From Rugosimonospora africana (lineage in GTDB: Bacteria; Actinomycetota; Actinomycetes; Mycobacteriales; Micromonosporaceae), in NCBI RefSeq assembly GCF_016862975.1, contig NZ_BONZ01000066.1, positions 61,497 to 125,496 of the forward strand: DNA of 64,000 bases, read 5' to 3'. The position numbers were made by a program, and so were the translations under genes. The notes beneath the pieces are model-generated. The model was not told the DNA's origin and did no database searches. It saw only the letters and a list, made by a program, of their open reading frames with translations. Every line of letters begins with the position of its first letter. Positions within the stretch are counted from its first letter, which is position 1. This document shows positions 18,483 through 27,255 of the stretch, piece after piece.

Positions 18483-19439
18483 ATGTGGGAGACCTCCGCG
18501 CGGCTGCTGCGGCTGCTGTCGCTGTTGCAGGGCCGCCGCGACTGGACCGGCGGGCAGCTGGCCGACCGGCTCGGCGTCACCACCCGGACCGTGCGCAAGG
18601 ACGTGGAGCGGCTGCGTGGTCTCGGGTACCCGGTCGACGCGGCGCCGGGCGTGGCCGGCGGGTACCGGCTGGGTGTGGGGGCCGCGTTGCCGCCGCTGCT
18701 GCTCGACGACGACGAGGCGGTGGCGGTCGCGGTCGGACTGCGCACCGCCGCCGGCGCCACGGTGGCAGGGATCGAGGACAGCTCGGTACGCGCCCTGGCC
18801 AAACTGGAACGGCTGCTACCGGCCCGGCTGCGCAGCCGCATCGCGGCGCTGGCCGCCACCGTGGTCACGGTTCCGGGTGACGGGCCGGCCGTCGACGCGG
18901 ACACCCTGACGGCGATCGCTGCGGCGTGCCGCGACCACGAGCGGCTGCGTTTCGGGTACCGGACCCACGAGGGGCACGACGGGGTACGGGTCACCGAACC
19001 GCACCGCCTGGTCCACGCCGGCCGGCGCTGGTACCTCCTGGCCTGGGATCTCGACCGGCGGGACTGGCGCACGTACCGGGTGGACCGGATGAGCCCGCTG
19101 CCGCCCACCGGGCCCCGGTTCGTGCCCCGGCACCTGTCTGAGGACGAGGTGGCCGAGCGCCTGCGCCGTGGACTGGCGACGGCGACCTGGCGCTACCGTG
19201 CCCGGGTCACGGTGCACGCGCCGGCCGCCGAGGTCAGAACCCGGTTGCCCGCGGCCATCACGGTCGAGCCGGTCGACGAGCGCACCTGTGTGATCGACGT
19301 CGGATCCGACTCTCCGCAACTGCTCGCGCTGTACCTGGGCATGCTCGACGCCGACTTCCACCTGGACGGTGCGGCCGCCGCCGACCTGGCCGGGTACCTG
19401 CGCACGCTGTCGGCCCGGTACGCGCGGGCGGTCAGCTGA
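18483..19439 (+). CDS. YafY-type regulator, HTH and WYL domains
   Basis: 318-residue transcription regulator. The N-terminal HTH_11 helix-turn-helix is QLADRLGVTTRTVRKDVERL (about residues 21-40), followed by a WYL domain near residues 135-215 (HAGRRWYLLAWDLDRRDWRT) and a WCX-like C-terminal domain. WYL proteins bind nucleic acid or nucleotide-like ligands. The start ATG 18483 leaves only 64 bp to the divergent epoxide hydrolase. The 3' end overlaps the convergent sigma-factor gene by 8 bp. Confidence 0.88.
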   Translation: MWETSARLLRLLSLLQGRRDWTGGQLADRLGVTTRTVRKDVERLRGLGYPVDAAPGVAGGYRLGVGAALPPLLLDDDEAVAVAVGLRTAAGATVAGIEDSSVRALAKLERLLPARLRSRIAALAATVVTVPGDGPAVDADTLTAIAAACRDHERLRFGYRTHEGHDGVRVTEPHRLVHAGRRWYLLAWDLDRRDWRTYRVDRMSPLPPTGPRFVPRHLSEDEVAERLRRGLATATWRYRARVTVHAPAAEVRTRLPAAITVEPVDERTCVIDVGSDSPQLLALYLGMLDADFHLDGAAAADLAGYLRTLSARYARAVS

Positions 19440-20703
19440 GCCGCAGACCGTCCAGCCGGCGCCGCAGGTGTGCGCGTTCCGGCTCGGTACCGGCGAGGTC
19501 CAGCGCCTGCCGGTAGGCGGCCGCGGCTTCGGGCAGGCGGCCCAGCCGGCACAGCAGGTCGGCCCGGGCCACCAGGTACGGGTGGTACCCGCGCAGCCGG
19601 GGCTGATCGGCGAGCTCGTCGAGCAGTGCCAGCCCTGCCCTCGGCCCGTCGCGCATCGCCACCGCCACCGCCCGGTTGAGCGCGACGACGGGCGACGGCG
19701 TGAGGGCGAGCAGCACGTCGTAGAGCGCGACGATCTGCGGCCAGTCGGTGGTCGCCAGGTCGGCGGCCTCGTCGTGCAGGGCGGCGATCGCGGCCTGCAC
19801 CCCGTACGGGCCGGGTGGGCCGCCGGTCAGCGCGACGAGTACCAGTCCCCGACCCTCCTCGATCGATGCGGCGTCCCACCGACCTCGGTCCTGGTCGTCC
19901 AGCAGCACGATCGCGCCGTCCGGGCCGGTCCGGGCGTCCCGGCGCGCGTGGATCAGCAGCATCAGCCCGAGCAGCCCGGCGACCTCCCGCTCGGCCGGCA
20001 GCAGCCGGCGCAGTATCCGGGCCAGCCGGATGGCCTCCTCGGCGAGGTCGAGCCGCTGCAGGTCGGGTCCGGAGCTTGCCGCATAGCCCTCGGTGAACAG
20101 CGAGTAGAGCACCTGGAGCACCCCCGGCAGGCGTTGCGGCAACTCGTCCACGCCGGGTACCCGGAACGGAATGCGCGCCTCGCGGATCTTCTTCTTCGCC
20201 CGCACGATCCGCTTGGCCATCGCCGCAGGCGGGACGAGAAACGCGCGGGCCACCTCGGGTGTGGTCAGCCCGGCCAGGCATCGCAGGGTCAGCGCCCCAC
20301 GGTCGTCGGCGGCCAGTGCCGGGTGGGCGCAGGTGAAGAACAGCAGCAGCCGCTCGTCGGGCAGGTCGCTGCCGGACTCGACGGGTGCGGCCGGGCCGGC
20401 TCGATCCGCCTCCACCTGCAGGACGGCCAGCCGGGCCGCGTACGCCTGATCCCTGCGCAGCCGGTCGACGGCCCGGCGCCGCGCCGTGGTCATCAGCCAC
20501 GCGCCGGGCCGGGGTGGGACGCCGTCGACCGGCCAGTGCACGAGCGCCGCCTCGATCGCCTCGGAGGCCATGTCCTCGGCCAGGTCCAGGTCGCCGAAGC
20601 GACGGACGAGGGCGGCGAGCAGCCGGCCGCGTTCCTCGCGGAAGATCGCCTCGACCGGTGCGGCCACCGGCGAGACCCCGCCCACGGCCGGCTCCTCCAC
20701 CAC
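19432..20703 (-). CDS. ECF sigma factor with long C-terminal extension (ECF42 type)
   Basis: 423-residue extracytoplasmic-function sigma factor. Region 2 is around DLDLAEDMASEAIEAALVHW and region 4 around CLAGLTTPEVARAFLVPPAA, followed by a helical extension of about 220 residues resembling TPR repeats (DUF6596). This architecture together with an upstream YciI/DGPF protein gene defines the ECF42 group, which has no classical anti-sigma factor; the extension is thought to control activity. It starts 3 bp after the YciI stop, so the two form an operon. The 3' end overlaps the convergent WYL gene by 8 bp. Confidence 0.9.
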   Translation of the reverse strand: MVEEPAVGGVSPVAAPVEAIFREERGRLLAALVRRFGDLDLAEDMASEAIEAALVHWPVDGVPPRPGAWLMTTARRRAVDRLRRDQAYAARLAVLQVEADRAGPAAPVESGSDLPDERLLLFFTCAHPALAADDRGALTLRCLAGLTTPEVARAFLVPPAAMAKRIVRAKKKIREARIPFRVPGVDELPQRLPGVLQVLYSLFTEGYAASSGPDLQRLDLAEEAIRLARILRRLLPAEREVAGLLGLMLLIHARRDARTGPDGAIVLLDDQDRGRWDAASIEEGRGLVLVALTGGPPGPYGVQAAIAALHDEAADLATTDWPQIVALYDVLLALTPSPVVALNRAVAVAMRDGPRAGLALLDELADQPRLRGYHPYLVARADLLCRLGRLPEAAAAYRQALDLAGTEPERAHLRRRLDGLRLS

Positions 20704-20706
20704 CGA

Positions 20707-21069
20707 TCAGACCTCGAACTCGGCGACCGGTCGCACCACCACCGAACCGCCGCCGCGGGACCCGGGGCAGCGGGCGGCCCAGTCGAGCGCGACATCGAGG
20801 TCGGGGACGTCGATGACGTAGTACCCGCCGAGCACCTCCCGCGTCTCGGCGAACGGCCCGTCGGTGACGGTCCGCTCGCCGGCCGGGCCGACCCGGACCG
20901 TGGTGGCCGTGGTCAGGTCCGCCAGCGAGTGTCCGGAGACCCAGATCCCGGCCTCCTTGACCGCCTTGTCGTAGTTGAGCCAGTCCTGGAAAAAGCTCTC
21001 GCTCTCCGACTCGATGGCGCTGGTGTCATCGCCCGCCGCCCCGCTGTGGATCAGCAGCATGTACTTCAC
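20707..21069 (-). CDS. YciI/DGPF-domain protein paired with the ECF sigma factor
   Basis: 120-residue YCII-related protein. It begins VKYMLLIHSG and carries the family signature DGPFAETREVLGGYYVIDV near residues 60-78. Start GTG 21069 has GGGAG upstream. Proteins of this kind are encoded beside ECF42 sigma factors in many Actinobacteria; their biochemical role is unsettled, but they are usually part of the sigma factor's regulon. It lies directly upstream of the sigma gene in the same operon. Confidence 0.9.
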   Translation of the reverse strand: MKYMLLIHSGAAGDDTSAIESESESFFQDWLNYDKAVKEAGIWVSGHSLADLTTATTVRVGPAGERTVTDGPFAETREVLGGYYVIDVPDLDVALDWAARCPGSRGGGSVVVRPVAEFEV

Positions 21070-21157
21070 GGTTTGTCTCCCGTCCCTGGTGTCGGTGCGC
21101 ATACGCCTTCACTACGAACGGGACCCGCTGGAATGGACAGCGGGCGGGTCACGCCGG

Positions 21158-21352
21158 TCAGTGGTCGAAGTGACCGGCGCGTACCGCCGCGATGAACGCT
21201 CCCCAGGAGCGCGCGTCGAAGGACAATACCGGGCCGCCACGGTCCTTGGTGTCGCGAACCTGGACGGTGCCGGTGGCCCGGCGTACCTCCACGCACGAAC
21301 CGTTGGTGCTGCTGCGGCTGCTCTTGCGCCACCGTGTGGTGAGAGTGGACAT
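21158..21352 (-). CDS. DUF397 protein
   Basis: 64-residue DUF397 protein, with the family core WRKSSRSSTNGSCVEV near residues 8-23 and FDARSWGAFIAAVRAG near the end. The ATG at 21352 is preceded by GAGGAGGTG; a GTG at 21373 would add seven residues. It follows the XRE regulator gene with a 21-bp gap, the usual arrangement. DUF397 proteins and Scr1/DUF5753 XRE proteins are co-encoded in large numbers in Streptomyces and relatives and are treated as small regulatory pairs, sometimes described as toxin-antitoxin-like. Confidence 0.9.
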   Translation of the reverse strand: MSTLTTRWRKSSRSSTNGSCVEVRRATGTVQVRDTKDRGGPVLSFDARSWGAFIAAVRAGHFDH

Positions 21353-21373
21353 GAGTCTCACCTCCTCGAACAC

Positions 21374-22252
21374 TCAGCTCAGTTCGTCGATCGCCCGGGC
21401 GATGCGCTCCCGAGACGAGGACGGACTGAGTGCATTAGCCAATAAGTGTTCAAATACCACGTTATACCAGCGTGCGTCCTCAGATTCGGCAAAAATGTCA
21501 CCGGTGACCCCCTCGACGTACACCACGTCCGGGTCGCCGTCCGCGGGGAACTTGATCACCGTGAACGAACCGACCATGCCCGGATGCGCGCCGGCCGTGA
21601 ACGGCAGGATCTGTACCGTCACGTTCGGCAGCTCGGTCGCCTGGAGCAGGTACGCCAGTTGGCCCCGCAGCACGTCCTCGCCACCGATGCGCCGGTGCAG
21701 CACCGACTCGTCGAAGATCGCCCACAACGCCAGCGGCCGGCCCGGCTCGCCCGACTCGGGCGCGGGTGCCAGCAGCGCGTTCTGCCGGGCGAGCCGGACC
21801 TTGACCCGCCGGTCCACGGCCTCGGTGTCCAGCACCGGCAGCCCGGCGCGGAACAGCGCCCGCGCGTACTCCTCGGTCTGCAGCAGGCCGTGGACGGTCA
21901 GCGTCTCGTACACCTGGAGCCGGGTTGCCTCCGCCTCGAACCCGATGTAGGTCGCGTACGGGCCGGACAGCGAGTCGGCGTACTTGCTCCACCAGCCGCG
22001 CTGCTTGCCCTCCCGGGCCAGGGCGGTCAGCTCGGTACGCAGGTCGGTGTCCGCGACCTCGAAGAGGTCGAGCAGCTCGGTGAGGTCCCGGCCGCGTAGG
22101 CCCACGCGCCCGGTCTCCACCCGGCTCACCCAGGAGCCGGAACGCTCCACCGCGGTGCCGACCTGCTCGCCGGTGAGCCCCTGCCGCTCCCGCAGGCTGC
22201 GCAGGATCAGGCCGAGGCGGCGCCGCCTTACCGTGGGACTGCCAATCGCCAT
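21374..22252 (-). CDS. XRE family regulator with DUF5753 (Scr1) domain
   Basis: 292-residue regulator. The N-terminal helix-turn-helix reads RSLRERQGLTGEQVGTAVER followed by GSWVSRVETGRVGLRG (about residues 18-55). The DUF5753 domain covers about residues 100-285, with the typical QTEEYARALF and ALWAIFDESVLHRRIGG. The ATG at 22252 is used; its ribosome binding site is weak. It forms a pair with the downstream DUF397 gene and is divergent from the aminotransferase. These pairs often bear on development or antibiotic production. Confidence 0.9.
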   Translation of the reverse strand: MAIGSPTVRRRRLGLILRSLRERQGLTGEQVGTAVERSGSWVSRVETGRVGLRGRDLTELLDLFEVADTDLRTELTALAREGKQRGWWSKYADSLSGPYATYIGFEAEATRLQVYETLTVHGLLQTEEYARALFRAGLPVLDTEAVDRRVKVRLARQNALLAPAPESGEPGRPLALWAIFDESVLHRRIGGEDVLRGQLAYLLQATELPNVTVQILPFTAGAHPGMVGSFTVIKFPADGDPDVVYVEGVTGDIFAESEDARWYNVVFEHLLANALSPSSSRERIARAIDELS

Positions 22253-22381
22253 GGCGGACAGTGTGCTCGGCGTCGCGGTGAGCAAGCAAGGTTCGCGCTC
22301 CGGCGGGTTTGACCTGTTCGCGAGCGGTAGGCGCACACGTTGCCCCTTGTCCGGGTCGGACGGCGGTGGCAACGTGCCAGC

Positions 22382-23689
22382 ATGACGACTGACGATCTGT
22401 TGGCCAGGCACAAGGCCGTGCTGCCCGGGTGGCAGCTGCTCTACTACGACGAGCCGATCGAGATCGTCTCGGGCTCGGGTCGGCGTGTCACCGACGCGAA
22501 GGGGCGCAGTTACCTGGACTTCTTCGGTGGCGTGCTGACCAACATGCTCGGGTACGACATCCCAGAGGTCCGCGAGGCCGTCGAGCGCCAGTTGCGCACC
22601 GGCGTCGTACACACCTCGACGCTGTACCTGATTCGCAGCCAGGTCGAGTTGGCCGAGAAGATCGCGCGGCTGTCCGGCATCCCGGACCCGCGGGTGTTCT
22701 TCACCAACTCCGGCAGCGAAGCCAACGAGGCCGCGCTCATGTTCGCCACGAACTACCGGCGCTCGAACCAGATCCTGGCGATCCGCAACAGCTATCACGG
22801 CCGCACCTACGCGACGGTGGGCATCACCGGCAACCGCGCCTGGTCGGCGTCCGGGCTGTCCCCGCTGTCCGTCAGCTACCTGCACTCCGGCGACCGGATG
22901 CGCGGTCTGCTCGCCGGGCTCGACGACGAACGGCACATCGAGGCGGCGGTCGCCGACCTGCGGGAGGTGGTGGCGACCACGACCAGCGGTACGGTCGCGG
23001 CGCTGATCGCCGAGCCGATCCAGGGCGTTGGCGGTTTCGTCCGGGCGCCGGACGGGTTGTTCGCCGCGTACCGCAAGGTTCTCGACGAGTACGGCGTGCT
23101 GTTCATCTCCGACGAGGTGCAGACCGGCTGGGGGCGCACCGGCGACCATTTCTGGGGGTACCAGGCCCAGGGCGTCATCCCCGACCTGCTGACCTTCGCC
23201 AAGGGCATCGGCAACGGGCTGGCCCTGGCCGGCGTCGTGGGCCGGGCGGAGATCGTCGAGTCGGTGCAGGGCATCTCGTTCTCCACCTTCGGCGGCAATC
23301 CGCTGTCCACTGCCGGGGGCAACGCGGTCGTGGACTACCTGCTGGAGCATGACCTGCAGGCCAACGCCCGGGAGGTCGGCCGGCTGCTGGTCGACGGGCT
23401 GGCCGAGGCGACGCGGCGGTACCCGATCGTCGGGGACGTGCGGGGCAGGGGACTGATGCTCGCCGTCGAGTTCGTCGAGCCGGGCGGCACGAATCCCAAC
23501 AGTTACGCCACGGCCCGGGTCTTCGAGGAGTGCCGGCGCGGCGGCCTGCTGGTCGGCAAGGGCGGGCTGTACGGCAACACCTTGCGCATCGGGCCGCCGC
23601 TGACGCTGACCGCCGACGAGGCCCGCGAAGGACTGGAAATTCTTACCACAGCCATCGCCGAGGTGGACCGGGAGGTCGCCGAGGTCTGA
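22382..23689 (+). CDS. Class III pyridoxal-phosphate aminotransferase
   Basis: 435-residue fold-type I aminotransferase of the AGXT2/omega-transaminase class. FFTNSGSEANEAALMFATN is the cofactor phosphate region, SYHGRTYATVG follows, IAEPIQGVGG and ISDEVQTGWGRTG give the cofactor Asp, and the Schiff-base Lys is in LTFAKGIGNG. Start ATG 22382. Relatives use beta-alanine, gamma-aminobutyrate or alanine/glyoxylate, and some are tied to hydantoin or pyrimidine breakdown. No such neighbours are present, so the substrate is unknown. It is divergent from the XRE gene, 129 bp apart. Confidence 0.9.
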   Translation: MTTDDLLARHKAVLPGWQLLYYDEPIEIVSGSGRRVTDAKGRSYLDFFGGVLTNMLGYDIPEVREAVERQLRTGVVHTSTLYLIRSQVELAEKIARLSGIPDPRVFFTNSGSEANEAALMFATNYRRSNQILAIRNSYHGRTYATVGITGNRAWSASGLSPLSVSYLHSGDRMRGLLAGLDDERHIEAAVADLREVVATTTSGTVAALIAEPIQGVGGFVRAPDGLFAAYRKVLDEYGVLFISDEVQTGWGRTGDHFWGYQAQGVIPDLLTFAKGIGNGLALAGVVGRAEIVESVQGISFSTFGGNPLSTAGGNAVVDYLLEHDLQANAREVGRLLVDGLAEATRRYPIVGDVRGRGLMLAVEFVEPGGTNPNSYATARVFEECRRGGLLVGKGGLYGNTLRIGPPLTLTADEAREGLEILTTAIAEVDREVAEV

Positions 23690-24038
23690 GCGACGCGGAC
23701 AGATCCCGCGCCTTCACGCGACGGCCGGCGGGGTCGGCGGCGCTATCGACGGATCGATCTTGATCGAGTACCTCCGCGCGTCCGCGCGCCGCCGCCCGCG
23801 GCCGTCGACAGTGGCTCCGGCGTGGGCGGATATCGCCCACGGTGGGTGCACTCTCCGACGTGGACGGTCGCGTCCGCCGGCCCGGTCGTCACGCGGAGGC
23901 AGCGGCAGCGCGCTCCGGGGAAGGTAACAACTTTGAAAACTTCGCCCATCTTCTTGACAAGGAGAGGGCCGTAGTAAGAAATTTTACCACTATCAGTTAA
24001 CAGTCCTTGTTGAAAGTTCTCTGGAGAGGCGGCGCGCG
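23690..24038 (+). promoter_or_regulatory. Promoter region of the amino-sugar operon
   Basis: 349 bp before the RpiR gene; the last 120 bp are strikingly AT-rich against the surroundings. A TTGACA (23954-23959) could be a -35 box. Three related AT-rich sites lie around it: AACTTTGAAAACTT (23929-23942), the near-palindrome GTAAGAAATTTTAC (23974-23987) and GTTGAAAGTTC (24009-24019). MurR/RpiR regulators bind such palindromes, so these are good candidates for autoregulation. The left 230 bp are GC-rich and show no gene. Confidence 0.65.
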
Positions 24039-24992
24039 ATGACCGAGCAGGAGACCACCGTCGCGGGCACCGCGGTGGTCGACTCGCGCGTCACGGCGCC
24101 GTCCGTTCCGGCCCCCGAGGGCGTGCTGGCGCGGTTGCGGGCCCGGCTGCCGGAGTTCACCGGTGCGCTGCAGCGGGTCGCCGAGCTGGTGCTCAGCGAC
24201 CCGGCGGGCGCGGCCCGGGCGACCATCGTGGAACTGGCCGAGCGCAGCGGCACCTCGCCGGCCACGGTGACCCGCTTCTGTCGCGCGTTGGGCTTCGAGG
24301 GCTACGCCGACCTGCGGTTGGGCATCGCCGGCGAGACCGGTCGAGCGGCCCGCTCCGCCGGTTGGAGCGTGGACATCGGCCGGGAGATCCAGCCGACCGA
24401 CCCGCTGGACCGGGTCCTGCAGCAGATCATCGCGGCGGACACCCGGGCGCTGGCGGACACCGCCGCCATGCTGGACCTGACGGCCCTCGAGCGCGCCGCG
24501 GACGCACTGGCCGCCTCGCGCCGCATCGACCTGTACGGCATCGGCGGCAGCGGGCTGGTCGGCGCCGAGATGCAGCTGTGCCTGCACCGCATCGGGCTGG
24601 CCGCTTGGTCGTGGACGGATCTGCACAACGGCCTGGCCAGCGCCGCGCTGCTCGGCTCGGGCGACGTGGCGATCGGCGTCTCGCACAGCGGCCAGACCCG
24701 GGAGACCATCGAGGTGCTGGCCGAGGCGGGCAGCCACGGCGCGACCACGGTCGCGCTGACCAGCATCCCGCGCTCGCCGCTGGCCGAGATCGCCGACGTC
24801 GTGCTGATCCACGCCATGCAGCCGACCGCGTTCCGCACCGACGCGCTGTCCGGTCGCCACCCGCAGCTGGTCGTGCTCGACCTGCTCTACATCGCCGTCG
24901 CGCAGCGGACCCACGACCGGTCCCACGCGGCCTTCCAGGCCACCGCACGGGCCGTGGCCGGGCACTGGGCGGCGAAGGAGGAGGGGGAGTGA
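24039..24992 (+). CDS. MurR/RpiR family regulator of the amino-sugar operon
   Basis: 317-residue regulator. The N-terminal HTH_6 domain (about residues 25-100) has TIVELAERSGTSPATVTRFC, and a C-terminal SIS domain binds a phosphosugar (GIGGSGLVGAEMQLCL and GVSHSGQTRETIEVL). Start ATG 24039 is preceded by GGAGAGG. It is the first gene of a five-gene run, with its stop overlapping the next start. It probably senses a phosphorylated amino sugar and controls uptake through the AT-rich sites directly upstream. Confidence 0.9.
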   Translation: MTEQETTVAGTAVVDSRVTAPSVPAPEGVLARLRARLPEFTGALQRVAELVLSDPAGAARATIVELAERSGTSPATVTRFCRALGFEGYADLRLGIAGETGRAARSAGWSVDIGREIQPTDPLDRVLQQIIAADTRALADTAAMLDLTALERAADALAASRRIDLYGIGGSGLVGAEMQLCLHRIGLAAWSWTDLHNGLASAALLGSGDVAIGVSHSGQTRETIEVLAEAGSHGATTVALTSIPRSPLAEIADVVLIHAMQPTAFRTDALSGRHPQLVVLDLLYIAVAQRTHDRSHAAFQATARAVAGHWAAKEEGE

Positions 24993-25768
24993 CCGAGGTA
25001 CGCGCAGACCACGGCACGGCGGTGAACGCCCGGACGTTCGCCGACGCCGCCCGTGAGGTCATCGACCGGGTCGTGGCCGGCAACGGCGAACGGGTGACCG
25101 AAGCGGTCGACCTGATCGCCGGTGCGTTGCGGGCCGGTGGCGTGTTGCAGGCGTTCGGAACCGGCCACTCCGAGGCGCTGGCCATGGAACTCGTCGGCCG
25201 GGCCGGCGGCCTGGTACCCACCAACAAGATCTCGCTGCGGGACGTCGTGGTGTTCGGCGACGCCCCGCGGGAGGTGCTGCACGACGACAAGCTCGAACGG
25301 GATCCGCGGATCGCCCATCAGCTCTACGCGCTGGCCGCGCCGCGTCCCGAGGACGTGTTCGTGGTCGCGTCGAACTCGGGCATCAACGGCTGCATCGTCG
25401 AGTTCGCACTGCTGGTCAAGCAGCACGCGCATCCGCTCATCGCCATCACCTCGGCCGAGCACACCGCACGGGTGACGCCACGACACCCGTCCGGCCGCCG
25501 GCTTGCCGAGATCGCCGATGTCGTGCTGGACAACGGCGCGCCGTACGGTGACGCACTGCTGCCCCTACCCGGCGGCGGCACGGTCGGCGCCATCTCCTCG
25601 ATCACCTCGGCCCTACTCGGGCAGCTGGTGGCCGTCGAGGTGGCACGGCAGCTCCAGGATGCCGGTCAGGTACCCCCGATTTACCTGTCCGCAAATGTCC
25701 CCGGAGGGGACGAGCACAACACCACCCTCGAGTCGCGGTACGCCGGTCGCATCCGGCGCACGGCCTGA
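24989..25768 (+). CDS. SIS-domain sugar isomerase (UPF0309 family)
   Basis: 259-residue SIS-domain protein of the UPF0309 group. The phosphosugar-binding site is FGTGHSEALAMELVGRAGG, followed by VVASNSGING with the SIS serine, and the C-terminal FAD-free sugar-site motif is ISSITSALLGQL. Such proteins bind or isomerise phosphorylated amino sugars. Start GTG 24989 overlaps the RpiR stop by 4 bp; the first part of the open frame upstream is noncoding. It is encoded between the regulator and the NgcE-like binding protein, so it likely handles the imported N-acetylglucosamine after phosphorylation. Confidence 0.85.
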   Translation: MTEVRADHGTAVNARTFADAAREVIDRVVAGNGERVTEAVDLIAGALRAGGVLQAFGTGHSEALAMELVGRAGGLVPTNKISLRDVVVFGDAPREVLHDDKLERDPRIAHQLYALAAPRPEDVFVVASNSGINGCIVEFALLVKQHAHPLIAITSAEHTARVTPRHPSGRRLAEIADVVLDNGAPYGDALLPLPGGGTVGAISSITSALLGQLVAVEVARQLQDAGQVPPIYLSANVPGGDEHNTTLESRYAGRIRRTA

Positions 25769-25790
25769 CCCGATTTCCAAGGAGACACGC

Positions 25791-27245
25791 ATGTCCCTTT
25801 CGCCAGAGAACCCGGGTACCGCCCAGATTGCGAAGCCCGACCTGAACCGGCGCACGGTACTGAAGCGGGCCAGCGCACTCGGCCTGCTCGCCGTACCGGC
25901 CGTGGGCCTGCTGGAGGCTTGCGCCACCAGTGGCGGCTCGACGCCCTCGGACCAGAGCACCGGCGGTGCCAAGAGCTCCGACAACCCGCTGGGTGTCGAC
26001 CCGGCCGCCGGGGTCGAGGTGGTCATCTTCGCCGGTGGATACGGCGACGCCTACGCCACCAAGTACCACGTTCCGCTGTACCAGAAGGCGTTCCCGAAGG
26101 CCAAGGTCACCGAGTCCAGCACCCAGGACATCCAGGGCACGCTGCAGCCGCGCTTCTCCGGCGGCAACCCGCCGGACGTCGTGGACAACTCGGGTACCAA
26201 GTTCATGGACTTCGGCGCCCTGATCCAGGACAACCAGCTGCAGGACCTGACCGACCTGCTCAACGCGCCGTCGGTCGACGACGCGAGCAAGACGGTCAAG
26301 GACACCCTGGTGGACGGCACCGTCGAGGTCGGCACGTACAGCGGCAAGCCGTACGTGATGAACTACGTCTTCACCGTCTACGGCATCTGGTACAACGCCA
26401 AGCTGTTCCAGACCAAGGGCTGGACCGTACCCACGACGTGGGCGGACTTCAAGACGCTGCTCGACAAGATCCACGCGGCCGGCATCACGCCGTACGGCTA
26501 CGCCGGTGCCAACGCCTCGTACTACCAGTACTACGTGCTCATGACCAGCGCGGCCAAGATCGGCGGCGCCGACATCCTCAAGAACATCGACAACCTTGAG
26601 GACGGCGCGTGGATGGACCCCGCGGTCAAGCAGTCGGCGGCGGCCTGGGCCGAGATCGGCGCCAAGTACTCCGACAAGGCGTTCCTCGGGCTCAAGCACA
26701 CCGACGTGCAGCTCAAGCAGGACCAGGACCAGGTGGCCTTCTACCCCTCGGGCAACTGGCTGGAGAACGAGCAGAAGGACAGCACGCCGCCCACCTTCAA
26801 CTACGCGATGATGCCGGTGCCGAGCGTGACCACCAGCGACAAGCTGGACGCGTCGTCGGTCATGGCCGTGGCCGGTGAGCCGTTCATCGTGGCCGCGAAG
26901 GGCAAGAACCCCAAGGGTGGCATGGAGTACCTCCGCCGGATGCTGTCCAAGGAAGGCGCCAAGGACTTCACCACCGCGACCGGTTCGCTGACCTCGGTGG
27001 CGCACGCCTCCGACGGCATGTCGCTGTCCCCGGGCCTGACCAGCTCCAGCGACGCGCTGAGCAAGGCCAAGAGCGCCTTCTACTTCCGCTTCGACGGCTG
27101 GTACAAGGACCTCGACACCGAGTGCCGCGCGGCCACCAACGAGCTGTTCTACCAGGGCGGCACCGCGGACCACTTCTGCCAGCGGATGCAGGCGAAGGCC
27201 GACGCGATCAAGAAGGACAAGTCCATCACGAAGTTCACCCGCTGA
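25791..27245 (+). CDS. ngcE: Solute-binding lipoprotein, NgcE-like (N-acetylglucosamine/chitobiose)
   Basis: 484-residue extracellular binding protein. It has a twin-arginine type signal (NRRTVLKRAS) and a lipobox LEAC with Cys44, so it is probably exported folded and lipid-anchored. The mature part resembles Streptomyces NgcE in key segments: NPLGV near the start, VVIFAGGYGDAYA, TLQPRFSGGNPPDVVDNSG and GEPFIVAAKGKNPKGGMEYL. It would bind N-acetylglucosamine and diacetylchitobiose for the ABC importer. ATG 25791 follows AAGGAG. The gene name rests on remembered similarity and on the downstream permeases; other beta-linked sugars remain possible. Confidence 0.75.
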   Translation: MSLSPENPGTAQIAKPDLNRRTVLKRASALGLLAVPAVGLLEACATSGGSTPSDQSTGGAKSSDNPLGVDPAAGVEVVIFAGGYGDAYATKYHVPLYQKAFPKAKVTESSTQDIQGTLQPRFSGGNPPDVVDNSGTKFMDFGALIQDNQLQDLTDLLNAPSVDDASKTVKDTLVDGTVEVGTYSGKPYVMNYVFTVYGIWYNAKLFQTKGWTVPTTWADFKTLLDKIHAAGITPYGYAGANASYYQYYVLMTSAAKIGGADILKNIDNLEDGAWMDPAVKQSAAAWAEIGAKYSDKAFLGLKHTDVQLKQDQDQVAFYPSGNWLENEQKDSTPPTFNYAMMPVPSVTTSDKLDASSVMAVAGEPFIVAAKGKNPKGGMEYLRRMLSKEGAKDFTTATGSLTSVAHASDGMSLSPGLTSSSDALSKAKSAFYFRFDGWYKDLDTECRAATNELFYQGGTADHFCQRMQAKADAIKKDKSITKFTR

Positions 27246-27255
27246 GCGGAGAGTA

